A DNA stretch of 64,000 bases, taken from Sphingomonas sp. SCN 67-18. GTDB lineage: Bacteria; Pseudomonadota; Alphaproteobacteria; Sphingomonadales; Sphingomonadaceae. The notes beneath the pieces are model-generated. The model was given only the letters and a program-made list of their open reading frames with translations, did no database searches and was not told where the DNA came from. Within the stretch, counting starts at the first letter, position 1; every line of letters begins with the position of its first letter. The DNA lies in the NCBI RefSeq assembly GCF_001724715.1, contig NZ_MEFG01000004.1, positions 43,116 through 107,115 of the forward strand, written 5' to 3'. Shown one piece after another: positions 51,682 through 60,282 of this stretch. The translations under genes and the position numbers were made by a program.

Positions 51682-53846
51682 ATGAAGATTTTGGGGTCCG
51701 CGCGCGCAATCCTGCTGATTGGCGCGTCTTTGACGGTCGCTTCCACGGCGACCGCGGTTCAGGCGCAAAACGAACAGGCACCGGCCGCGCGCGACGCGGG
51801 CACGAATGAGGGCGATATCGTCGTCACCGCGCTGCGCCGTTCGGAATCGCTCCAGGACGTGCCCGCCGCGATCACCGCCTTCACCTCCGAAGCGATCGAG
51901 ACCGCCGGCATCGAGCGGCCCAGCGACTTCATCAACCTGACGTCGAACGTCAACCTGGTGGAAACGCAGAATGCGGGCAATGCCTTCATCATCATTCGCG
52001 GCATCACCCAGGCCCGCAATTCCGAGCCGTCCGTCGCCGTCGTCGTCGACGGCGTGCAGCAGGTGAACCCGGCCCAGTTCAACCAGGAACTGTTCGACAT
52101 CGAGCAGATCGAGGTGCTGAAAGGGCCGCAGGGCGCCATTTACGGCCGCAACGCGATCGGCGGCGCCATCGTCATCCGCACCAAGCAGCCGACCGACCAT
52201 TTCGAAGGCCGGGTGCGCGCGGGCATCGACAACGGCTTCGGCTACTGGCTGCGCGGCGGCATCAGCGGGCCGATGTCCGATACGTTGAAGTTCCGCCTCT
52301 CCGGCTCATGGTATGACACCAAGGGCTTCATCCGGAACGAGTTCCTGAAGGAAGACACCGATCCAGTCGAGGATCTGGCGCTGCGCGGCACGCTGCTGTG
52401 GAGCCCGACCAGCAACTTCACCGCCGATCTGCGCGGATCGATCAGCCGGCTGCGCACCCAGGCGCTCTATTTCAACATCGTCAACGACGTGAACGACACC
52501 AGCCTGCCGGTGCGCACCAACAATGCCGGGCAGAACGACCGCGACATCAACAACGTGTCGCTGCGGCTGAACTACGACACCGACGCCGGCAGCTTCAGTT
52601 CCGTCACATCCTATGACACGCTGAAGGAAATCCTGACCGGCGACGCGTTCGACTTCCTGCCCATCGAGGAATCGCTGTTCTTCCAGATCTTCGGATTTGA
52701 CCTGACCCAGAGCCAGTATCTGAACGTCAAGGCGCTGAGCCAGGAGATCCGCTTCACCTCACCGGAAGCGAACCGGCTGCGCTACATTGTCGGCGCCTAT
52801 TTCATCGACACCAACCGGTTCATCTCCACCGGCAACATGATCGACACAGATTCAGGCGTGTTCCCGGTATATCGCACGCCCAGCACCAACCCGCTGAACC
52901 CGCAGTTCAGCTTCCTTTCCGACAAGCAGGACAATTTCGCCTGGGCGGCGTTCGCCAACCTCAGCTATGATTTCACCGACCAGTTCAAGATCGACCTCGG
53001 CCTGCGCTATGACCGCGACCGGCGGCGCAACACCACGCTGACCCCGGCGGGCTTCATGAACGGCCCGGGCCTGCCCGACGGCACCACCGGCGAAGTCCGC
53101 AAGGCGGTGTTCGACGACTGGCAGCCCAAGGTGACGCTGACCTGGGAACCGAGCAACACCGTCACCCTTTATGGCGGCTACAGCCGGGGCTTCCGCAGCG
53201 GCGGCTTCAACCAGACCGGCGTCGGCGGCGTGGCCGCGGCCAGGCCGAGACCGCCGACACGTTCGAGGCGGGCGTGCGCACCCAGCTGCTCGACCGGCAT
53301 CTGACGCTCAGCGCCAACGCCTATACGACGGAATCGAAGAACAGCTATTTCTTCGTCTTCCTGGCCGCCAACTCGACCCAGAATCTGGGCAACGTGCCGC
53401 GCACGCGGATCAACGGCTTCGAGCTGGAAGCGACGGCGCGGCCCGCCCCCGGCCTCGACCTCAACGTCGGCTTCGGCTATACGAACAGCAACATCAAGGC
53501 CTTCCCCGACCCCGCTTATATCGGCAACGAAGCGCCGCTGATCTCGCGCTATACGCTCAACATGGGCTCGCAATACCGCACCGCCGTCGGCAGCGATGCG
53601 GAGCTGATCGCGCGGGTCGATTACCGGCGGACCGGCAAGACCTGGTGGGACGTGCAGAATTCCACCGTGCGCAAGCCGGTCGATCTGGTCGATGCGCGGC
53701 TAGCCGTGGAGTTCGGCCCCTTCTCCGTCGCGGCGTTCGCGTCGAACCTGTTCAACGAGAAATATAATGCCGAATTCTCGCCGGGCGGTTTCGTGTTCAA
53801 GGCCCGCCCGCGCCGCTATGGCGCGGAGATGAGCTTCAAATTCTGA
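51682..53846 (+). pseudogene. TonB-dependent receptor interrupted by a -1 frameshift near 53238
   Basis: ATG 51682 follows GGGGAGGGACAGG and starts a signal peptide (MKILGSARAILLIGASLTVA). Then a TonB box and plug (NEGDIVVTALRRSESLQDVP, NAFIIIRGITQARNSEPSV, LKGPQGAIYGRNAIGGAIVI). It reads as an SbtM/cobalamin/aromatic-receptor type plug. At about 53238 homology leaves the frame (stop 53304) and continues in the -1 frame from RGQAETADTFEAGVRTQLLD to the C-terminal RRYGAEMSFKF at 53846. One missing G in a GCGG run would explain it. Without this the barrel would be truncated and the protein inactive. Regulated from site D; first gene of an operon with wrbA. Confidence 0.85.
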
Positions 53847-53864
53847 TCCCTTCGGGAGTGCCCA

Positions 53865-54482
53865 ATGCCGCGCGTTCTGGTTCTCTATTATTCAAGCTAC
53901 GGCCATGTCGAAACCATGGCGCGGGCAGTGGCCGAGGGCGCGGCATCCGTGCCGGGCGCCGAGGTGACGGTGAAGCGTGTGGCCGAATTGATGCCCGAAG
54001 CGGTCGCACGCGGGGCGGGCGTCCTGCTTGATCAGGACGCCCCCTTCGCCGATCCGCTGGAACTGGGCGATTATGACGCGATCATCATCGGCACGCCGAC
54101 GCGGTTCGGCAACATGGCCGCGCAGATGCGCAACTTCCTGGACCAGACCGGGCCGTTGTGGGCCAAGGGCGCGCTGGTCGGCAAGGTGGGCAGCGCCTTC
54201 ACCTCCACCGCCAGCCAGCATGGTGGGCAGGAGATGACGATCACATCCGTCCACACCACACTGCTGCACCATGGCATGGTCATCGTCGGCCTGCCCTACA
54301 GCTTTGCCGGCAACACGGTGATGACGGAAATCAGCGGCGGCACCCCCTATGGCGCCAGCACCATCGCCGGGGCGGACGGATCGCGCCGGCCGAGCGCAAA
54401 CGAGCTGGACGGCGCGCGTTTCCAGGGACGGCATGTCGCCGCCATCGCCGCGCAGATGAAAAGAGGAGAGCAGGACGCATGA
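53865..54482 (+). CDS. wrbA: NAD(P)H:quinone oxidoreductase WrbA, flavodoxin-like
   Basis: 205 residues. FMN-binding flavodoxin-like protein reducing quinones by two electrons, protecting from semiquinone stress. N-terminal phosphate-binding loop [20 protein letters not shown], mid-region [20 protein letters not shown], then [18 protein letters not shown] and [16 protein letters not shown] at 53865 has GGGAG upstream, and the start lies 18 bp after the receptor stop. Its role in the island may be reduction of a quinone arising from the imported aromatic substrate. The stop overlaps the next gene (ATGA). Confidence 0.94.
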   Translation: MPRVLVLYYSSYGHVETMARAVAEGAASVPGAEVTVKRVAELMPEAVARGAGVLLDQDAPFADPLELGDYDAIIIGTPTRFGNMAAQMRNFLDQTGPLWAKGALVGKVGSAFTSTASQHGGQEMTITSVHTTLLHHGMVIVGLPYSFAGNTVMTEISGGTPYGASTIAGADGSRRPSANELDGARFQGRHVAAIAAQMKRGEQDA

Positions 54483-54868
54483 CCTACGCACTCACCCCCG
54501 CGGCGCTCACCGCCTGGCTGGACGGGTACAAGGCCGCATGGGAAAATCGCGATCCCGCCGCCGCCGGCGCGCTGTTCACCGCAGACGCGACCTATCATGA
54601 AACCCCGTTCGATGCCCCGCTGGAGGGCCAGGCCGGCGTCACCGCCTATTGGGCGAAAGTGACCGCCGGGCAGGCGGACGTCAGCTTCACCTATGACGGC
54701 ATCGCCTGCGCGGGCGACGAGGGGCTGTGCCACTGGCACGCCGCGTTCAAGGGCGTGCCGGGCGGCGAGGCCATCGACCTGGACGGCATGTTCCGCCTCC
54801 GCTTCGCCAATGACGCGCAGGTCGATCGCCTGCAGGAATGGTGGCATATCCGGGTGGTTCCCGCCTGA
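54479..54868 (+). CDS. NTF2-like (SnoaL superfamily) protein
   Basis: 129 residues from ATG 54479, overlapping wrbA by 4 bp; homology starts at [20 protein letters not shown]. The alpha+beta cone fold is recognisable ([70 protein letters not shown]). Small SnoaL-type proteins are isomerases, hydrolases or ligand binders in ring-modifying pathways. Catalytic residues not identified. Last gene of the operator D operon. Confidence 0.83.
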   Translation: MTYALTPAALTAWLDGYKAAWENRDPAAAGALFTADATYHETPFDAPLEGQAGVTAYWAKVTAGQADVSFTYDGIACAGDEGLCHWHAAFKGVPGGEAIDLDGMFRLRFANDAQVDRLQEWWHIRVVPA

Positions 54869-54877
54869 AACGGGGCC

Positions 54878-54895
54878 GGGCGGCATAGCCCGCCC
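54878..54895 (+). terminator. GC-rich stem-loop after NTF2-like gene
   Basis: GGGCGG (54878-54883), 6-base loop, CCGCCC (54890-54895), starting 10 bp past the stop. No T-tract. The rest of 54896-55090 shows no gene I can support. Confidence 0.4.
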
Positions 54896-55090
54896 GCCTG
54901 AAATTTCCCGCCGGTCGAGGCGTTTCGCCGCCGCCCCGCGCGCGCCCATTTCCCTTACGTCTTCCGTTGTCTCGCATCGGGACGCGAAAAAGCGAAAATC
55001 CCCTGACCCGTCGGAATGGTTTCCGACGCCTTAACCTATGGCAGCCCTGCATGGGCCGGTCTGCCAGGTCAGGAATGAGAGGGGAGTTTC

Positions 55091-55954
55091 ATGCGAAATC
55101 TGGTCAAGACCATCGCTGTGTCCGGCGCGATGGCCGCCTTTGGCATCGGCTTGCTGCCGATCGACAGCGCCCGGGCGGATTATTATGTGCGGCCGCTGGT
55201 GCAGATCGGCCCCGGGGAAATCATCGACGGCTATGAGGCCAATGGTGCGACCTCCGCCTCGCAGAATTTCACCAGCGATCTTCAGGCCTCGGTCGATCTT
55301 CCGTCGGGCACGGTGAAGACCTATCTGAACGTGCAGGGCCCGGCGCCTTTCACGCAGACGGGCGCCACCTTTGGCGACCGGTTGACCTTCAGCTCCAACG
55401 CGCTGGGGACCACCGCCAATGTCAGCTTCGCCTTCGACGGGCATATCAATGCCGATGCGTGGGATCCCGAGCTGAATTCCACCATGCAGTTCGGCGTGCT
55501 GGCGACGCTTTATGTCTATGAAGCGGGTTCGGGCGCGACCTACCAGAATTACGGCGCCACCTCGCTGGACGCCTACAAGGCGTTCGGCCAGAGCAAGTTC
55601 ATCAGCTTCACCAACCCGGCGACCGATTTCAGCCAGGCGATCAACGACGCCATTTTCGGCAGCTTCACGATCGGCGAAGGCGCCTATGACATCTTCACCG
55701 GCCTGACCGTGTTCGCCGTCACCAATTCCAACCCGGTCAACATCGAGATGAATTTCCTGAACACCGGCACTTTCGGCATCCAGACCGCCCCGGACGTCAC
55801 CTTCTCGTCGGATTCCGGCGTGCTGCTCACCGCCGGCCCGGTCAACGCGGTGCCGGAACCGGCCAGCTGGGCGATGATGATCGGCGGCTTCGGGCTGATC
55901 GGCGGGATGCTCCGCCGCCATCGCCGGGCGCATCCGAACGTCAGCTACGCCTGA
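55091..55954 (+). CDS. PEPxxWA-CTERM sorting-domain protein
   Basis: 287 residues. N-terminal signal peptide (MRNLVKTIAVSGAMAAFGIG, DSARA-DY). The C terminus has the sorting signal VPEPASWAMMIGGFGLIG followed by a membrane helix end and the basic cluster RRHRRAH, the sphingomonad PEPxxWA variant handled by exosortases and usually cell-surface or secreted. The central 230 residues are Ala/Thr/Phe rich with repeated beta-strand character and match no family I recognise. GAGAGGGGAG precedes the ATG. No exosortase gene lies nearby. Confidence 0.9.
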   Translation: MRNLVKTIAVSGAMAAFGIGLLPIDSARADYYVRPLVQIGPGEIIDGYEANGATSASQNFTSDLQASVDLPSGTVKTYLNVQGPAPFTQTGATFGDRLTFSSNALGTTANVSFAFDGHINADAWDPELNSTMQFGVLATLYVYEAGSGATYQNYGATSLDAYKAFGQSKFISFTNPATDFSQAINDAIFGSFTIGEGAYDIFTGLTVFAVTNSNPVNIEMNFLNTGTFGIQTAPDVTFSSDSGVLLTAGPVNAVPEPASWAMMIGGFGLIGGMLRRHRRAHPNVSYA

Positions 55955-55970
55955 TCCGACCGGCCGGGAG

Positions 55971-56003
55971 GTCGCCGCCGATCCCGAAGGGGGCGGCGGC
56001 GAC
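55971..56003. terminator. Hairpin between convergent genes
   Basis: GTCGCCGCC (55971-55979) and GGCGGCGAC (55995-56003), 9-bp arms with a 15-base loop, in the 74-bp space between the PEP-CTERM stop and the DUF1080 stop. A bidirectional terminator is likely; there is no T-tract. Confidence 0.5.
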
Positions 56004-56028
56004 CATCCCGATGCCGTGCCGGGCGGGA

Positions 56029-56892
56029 TCAGTCCGGCATCGGCAGGTCGGGCGAGCCGACCTTGATCGCATCCCGGTAGGTGCGGGTCGGCGCGGGGGC
56101 CGGCGCGGGCTTGCTGGCGAACCGGCTGATATCCGGCATGGCCGCCAGCGGCTGGATGACGATATCCTTGAACTGGATGGTGGTCGGCGGTCCCTTGTGG
56201 AACTGCCAGCCGATCAGGCCGTCCTTGGGCGCCAGCGGGTCTTCATCGGTGGCGTCGAAGGCGAGATGGCCGTTGACCGCATGAACATAGCGGTTGCCGT
56301 AGACGATCAGCACGCCCTCGTTCCACTCGCCGCGCGGCCGGGTGACCTTCTGGATGTCCTCGCCGGCATTGACCATCTCATGCACGGTGCGGACGATGCG
56401 GCCGGTGCCGCCGTTCGACGCCTGCGCGCGCTCGATGGTCGCCTTCTGGCCGGTCAGCACCAGTTCCTGCCGGTCCAGCTCGTCATAGAGCATGGCGAAG
56501 CGCGGCGCCGATCCGCCCAGCGCGACGATGTTCGCCTGCAGGCCGGCCATGATGTGGTTGCCCGCAACCTGGCCGCTGCGGAACTGCAGGCCGGAATTGC
56601 CGGCTTCCGACTGGAAGCGATATTTGAAGCGGATCTCGTAATTCGGGCTGCTGAACGGCTTATCGAGGATCAGATAGGTGTTGTACGGAATGTCCTTGTC
56701 GGAATGGCCGGTGATCGCGCCGTCCTGCACCGACCAGATCGACGGATCGCCGCTCCAGCCGTTCAGCGTCTTGCCGTCGAACAGCGCCGTGAAGCCAGCC
56801 GGCACGGCAGGCGCCTGGGCAAGGGCGGGAGCCGAGGCGGTCAACATCAGGCCGGCCATCATCGCCGATTTCAACAGGACCTTGGGGGTCAT
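56029..56892 (-). CDS. Secreted DUF1080 (3-keto-disaccharide hydrolase-like) protein
   Basis: 287 residues with a signal peptide (MAGLMLTASAPALAQAP). The DUF1080/laminin-G-like fold is clear: GFTALFDGKTLNGWSGDPSI, VQDGAITGHSDKDIPYN, NYEIRFKYRFQSEAGNSGLQ, and IGWQFHKGPPTTIQFKDIVI. Family members include periplasmic hydrolases acting on 3-keto-glycosides. Substrate unknown. The Pro/Ala-rich tail (APAPAPTRTY) is a typical flexible end. Ends convergently with the PEP-CTERM gene. Confidence 0.87.
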   Translation of the reverse strand: MTPKVLLKSAMMAGLMLTASAPALAQAPAVPAGFTALFDGKTLNGWSGDPSIWSVQDGAITGHSDKDIPYNTYLILDKPFSSPNYEIRFKYRFQSEAGNSGLQFRSGQVAGNHIMAGLQANIVALGGSAPRFAMLYDELDRQELVLTGQKATIERAQASNGGTGRIVRTVHEMVNAGEDIQKVTRPRGEWNEGVLIVYGNRYVHAVNGHLAFDATDEDPLAPKDGLIGWQFHKGPPTTIQFKDIVIQPLAAMPDISRFASKPAPAPAPTRTYRDAIKVGSPDLPMPD

Positions 56893-57239
56893 TCATACTC
56901 TCCAATCACGGGTTCGATATCGCTGGAAGGCGTTCGACCGGGGGCCATGGACCTTTGCTGACGGAAACGGGGAGCAGGGGGCTGCACTGGTCGCGCCGGC
57001 ACGGCAGGCCTGAAACGGTCGATCGGTCCCTCCATGGCCCGGTTCGGGCCTGATGCCTTCAAAAGCAGGGATCGTGCCAGTCGCAAAAGCCGGGAGGGGC
57101 GCGGACAATGGGGGCTTTTGGCGGGCAAGGTCATGGCGAACCTGTCACCGATGACACCTGATGCCGTCACTTCTGTTACCTGAGCTCCCACGCCTGCCGG
57201 ACCGCCATGGCGGCGGCTGGCCGTCGCTTTTCCGCGCTG

Positions 57240-57464
57240 TTCCAGCCGCTAATCGCGCGATGAAATCACATGAGATTGGATATATTATCACAATAATCAC
57301 GATATATCGTCACAATATGCGATGAATGGAAACAATATCTCCGCCCGTTCAGTTCGTGACATAATATATTATTCATGAATGGTGGAAGTAGTTCGGATAA
57401 ATATCATGGCGCATATGAATTTTCCGGCGTGACATCTTGATATTTTATCCCTACGACCGCGCCC
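57240..57464. other. AT-rich non-coding leader before metal-efflux operon
   Basis: The gap 56893-57464 has no supported gene. Its second half turns strikingly AT-rich in a GC-rich genome. Palindromes: CGATATATCG (57300-57309), ATAATATATTAT (57361-57372) and ATTCATGAAT (57371-57380). TCACAATA occurs twice (about 57289 and 57310). It probably holds the promoter and operator of the downstream genes. The first half (56893-57239) shows nothing I can interpret. Confidence 0.5.
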
Positions 57465-57791
57465 ATGCTTCAAAGAAGCCTCTTGTTGCTTTGCCTGCTG
57501 GTCGCGTCGCTCGTCGCGTCGACGACCGTGCATGCGAGCGAACTGCCCGGCCGCGTCACCATCGAATGCGCTGGCGCCGTGCATGGCGACGATGAGCAGA
57601 AGCAGGCGCCCGCCGATACGGACAAGGGCGTGGCGCATCATCATGGCTGCCACAGCGTCTCGTCCTTCGTGCCGGCCCAGCCCCCGGCCAGCCACGCTTT
57701 TGCCCGGCCTGTCGCGCTCTTCATGCCCGGTTTTGCCGCCGCGCTGACCTGCCGGCACCCCGGACCGGACCTGCGCCCTCCCATCGCCTGA
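57465..57791 (+). CDS. Small secreted His/Cys-containing protein upstream of RND operon
   Basis: 108 residues. Signal peptide (LLLLCLLVASLVASTTVHAS). The mature part holds ECAGAVHGDDEQ, GVAHHHGCHSVSSF, LTCRHPGPDL, i.e. scattered His, Cys and Met that could bind a metal. Short proteins of this kind commonly precede Czc/Cus operons, where they are thought to bind metals in the periplasm. No family assigned. Next start is 75 bp downstream on the same strand. Confidence 0.6.
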   Translation: MLQRSLLLLCLLVASLVASTTVHASELPGRVTIECAGAVHGDDEQKQAPADTDKGVAHHHGCHSVSSFVPAQPPASHAFARPVALFMPGFAAALTCRHPGPDLRPPIA

Positions 57792-57866
57792 GCCATCCGC
57801 AGGCCGCCCGTCCGCGCGAAAGCGCGGCTGACGGCCAGATCGGGACGGATTTCAGGACGATTCATC

Positions 57867-59135
57867 ATGCACAGATTAATTGCGGCCCTGCTGGCCGCTG
57901 CGGCTTGCGCGGGCATCGCGCAGGCCCAGACCCCGCCGTCCACGACGGCGAACGCGCCGTTGCGCCTGGATGATGCGCTGGCGCTTGCCGGTGTCGCCTC
58001 GCCCGCGCTGGAAGCGGCAAGGGCGGATGTCCGCGCCGCCGGGGCGGCCCGCGTCACGGCCGGGTTGAGGCCCAACCCGCAGCTGACGCTGGATGCGGAA
58101 AATATCGCGGGCAGCGGCCCCTATCGCGCGCTCGACGGGCTGGAGACCACCGCCGCGCTGGCCCTGCCGGTCGAGCTGGGCGGCAAGCGATCCGCCCGGC
58201 TGGACCTTGCCGACGCGCAAGGCCGGCGCATGGCAATCCAGGCCGCGATCGCCGAGGCGGACCTGAAGCTGGCGGTGATCGCGGCTTATGCGGAAGCGGC
58301 AGCGGCGGAGCACCGGCTGGGCGCGGCGCAGGCGCAGGCGCGGATCGCGGCCGATGCGCTTCGCGCCGCGCAGGTCCGGGTGCAGGCCGGGCGCGCATCC
58401 CCCATCGAGGTGCAGCGCGCGGAGGTGAGCCGGGCCAATGCCGATGCCGCCGCCGAGCAGACCGAAAGGCTGGTCACGCTGTCTCGCTTCAACCTGTCGA
58501 AGCTCATCGGCCGCCCGCTGGCCGAGGGGCTGGATGGCGCCTGGTTCCGGCGCGTGCGGCCCGGCCAAGGTCCGCTGCGCCCGGCCGATAGCGCGGGCAC
58601 CCTCGCCCTTGCCGCGGCCGAGGCCGATGTCGCGATGGCCGATGCCGGCGTTCGCCTCGCCCGGTCGCAGCGCGTCCCGGACCTGACGCTAAGCGCCGGG
58701 GCCCGCCATTTCAGGGAGACGGGCGATACCGCCGCGCTGCTGGGCCTTTCCATCCCCATCCCCCTGTTCAACGGCGGGCGGTCCGCGCTGGCGCAGGCCG
58801 CGTCCGAACGGCAGGGCGCGGAGGCCCGCCGCCGCATGGCCGGCATCGACGCGGATCGGGCCATCGCCCGCGCCGAGGCCGATCTCGCCAACGCGGCCAC
58901 CAGCGCGGCGACGGCCAGCGGCCCTGCGCTGGCGGCGGCCGAGGAAACAGCGCGGATCGCACGGATCGGCTACCGGGAAGGCAAGTTCGGCCAGCTTGAA
59001 CTGCTCGATGCGGAGCGGACGCTGGCGGACACGCAGATCGCCGCCATCGACGCCCTGCTCTCCTTCCATATCGCCACGGCGCAGCTGGAACGGCTCACCG
59101 CCCGCGCGCCCGCCATCTCCGGAGAAAATCCATGA
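57867..59135 (+). CDS. TolC-family outer-membrane efflux protein (CzcC-like)
   Basis: 422 residues. Outer-membrane channel of a tripartite heavy-metal efflux pump. Signal peptide (LIAALLAAAACAGIAQAQT); repeated coiled-coil segments (LDDALALAGVASPALEAARA, RLGAAQAQARIAADALRAA, VRVQAGRASPIEVQRAEVSR), ending with ILRIGYREG-like IARIGYREGKFGQLELLDAE. The stop overlaps czcB by 4 bp, so the operon is tightly organised. Confidence 0.92.
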   Translation: MHRLIAALLAAAACAGIAQAQTPPSTTANAPLRLDDALALAGVASPALEAARADVRAAGAARVTAGLRPNPQLTLDAENIAGSGPYRALDGLETTAALALPVELGGKRSARLDLADAQGRRMAIQAAIAEADLKLAVIAAYAEAAAAEHRLGAAQAQARIAADALRAAQVRVQAGRASPIEVQRAEVSRANADAAAEQTERLVTLSRFNLSKLIGRPLAEGLDGAWFRRVRPGQGPLRPADSAGTLALAAAEADVAMADAGVRLARSQRVPDLTLSAGARHFRETGDTAALLGLSIPIPLFNGGRSALAQAASERQGAEARRRMAGIDADRAIARAEADLANAATSAATASGPALAAAEETARIARIGYREGKFGQLELLDAERTLADTQIAAIDALLSFHIATAQLERLTARAPAISGENP

Positions 59136-60280
59136 AATATCCCATCACGCTCAGCCTTGCCGCGCTGCTGCTCTCCGCCTGTTCGGGCGGGAACGGCGCG
59201 GCCGAACAGACAACCGAAACCACGGAGGAGAACGGCGCCGCCCGGCCGGAAGCGGGCGAGGCCGAGATCGCCCTGTCGCCGGAGCAGATCAGGATCGCCG
59301 GCATCGAACTGGTTCAGGCGCTTCGCGGCGGCGGCGGCGCGCTGACGCTGCCCGCCACCATCGAGGGCGATCCGCAGGGCCTGCAGATCGTCTCCGCCGC
59401 GATTGGCGGGCGCGTTGTCTCGCTGACCCGCAACCTTGGCCAGCCGGTGAGGCGCGGCGACGTGCTGGCGGTGGTCGAAAGCCGCGAGGCGGCGGCGCTG
59501 AATGCAGAGATAGAGGCGGCGCAGGCGCGGCTGGCGCTGGCGCAATCCACCCTTGGCCGCGAACAGAGGCTGTTCGACCAGAAGGTGTCGCCGGAGCAGG
59601 ACCTGATCGCCGCCCGCACGGCGGCGACCGAGGCGCGCATCGCGTTGCGGCTCGCCCGGCAGCAGGTGGCGGCGGCGGGCGGCGGCGGCGGAGCGTTGAA
59701 CCGCATCGCCATCCGCGCCCCGCTTTCCGGCCAGGTGGTCGGGCGCAGCGTGACGCTGGGCCAGACGGTCGTGGCGGACGCCGAGCTGTTCCGCGTCGCC
59801 GACCTGTCCCGCGTCGCGGTGACGCTGGCGCTGACGCCGGCCGATGCAGGCAGGGTCAGCCCCGGCCAGGCGATGGAGATCGTCTCTGGCGATCGCAGGG
59901 CAGCGGCGCGGGTGGATTTCGTCTCGCCGGTCCTCGACGCGGCCACCCGCCTGGCGACGGTGATCGCGCTGATCGACAACCGATCCGGCCAATGGCGGGT
60001 GGGTGAGCCGGTGACGGCATCCATCCGGCTCGCCACGGGCAATGCGGGCGATGACGCCGTGCTGGTGCCGCAAGGCGCGGTGCAGACGGTCGAGGGCCGT
60101 CCGACCGTGTTCGTCCGCACCGCGCGCGGCTTCAGGCCCACGCCGGTGACGCTGGGCGCGCCGAGCGGCGGCGATGTCGTGGTGACATCCGGCCTGCGGG
60201 GCGACGAGCAGCTGGCCGGGGCCAACAGCTTCACCCTCAAGGCCGAACTGGGCAAGGGCGAAGCGGAGCATGGACATTGA
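59132..60280 (+). CDS. Periplasmic adaptor (CzcB-like, HlyD/RND MFP family)
   Basis: 382 residues. GGAGAAAATCC precedes the ATG. Lipoprotein signal: LSLAALLLSACSGG (lipobox LSAC). Barrel-sandwich and coiled-coil parts follow: VVSLTRNLGQPVRRGDVLAV, VESREAAALNAEIEAAQARL, AIRAPLSGQVVGRSVTLGQ, then beta-barrel QAMEIVSGDRRAAARVDF and the C-terminal IALIDNRSGQWRVGEPV. Connects CzcA to CzcC. The C-terminal tail has GEAEHGH, a minor metal-binding possibility. Confidence 0.94.
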   Translation: MKYPITLSLAALLLSACSGGNGAAEQTTETTEENGAARPEAGEAEIALSPEQIRIAGIELVQALRGGGGALTLPATIEGDPQGLQIVSAAIGGRVVSLTRNLGQPVRRGDVLAVVESREAAALNAEIEAAQARLALAQSTLGREQRLFDQKVSPEQDLIAARTAATEARIALRLARQQVAAAGGGGGALNRIAIRAPLSGQVVGRSVTLGQTVVADAELFRVADLSRVAVTLALTPADAGRVSPGQAMEIVSGDRRAAARVDFVSPVLDAATRLATVIALIDNRSGQWRVGEPVTASIRLATGNAGDDAVLVPQGAVQTVEGRPTVFVRTARGFRPTPVTLGAPSGGDVVVTSGLRGDEQLAGANSFTLKAELGKGEAEHGH

Positions 60281-60282
60281 TC

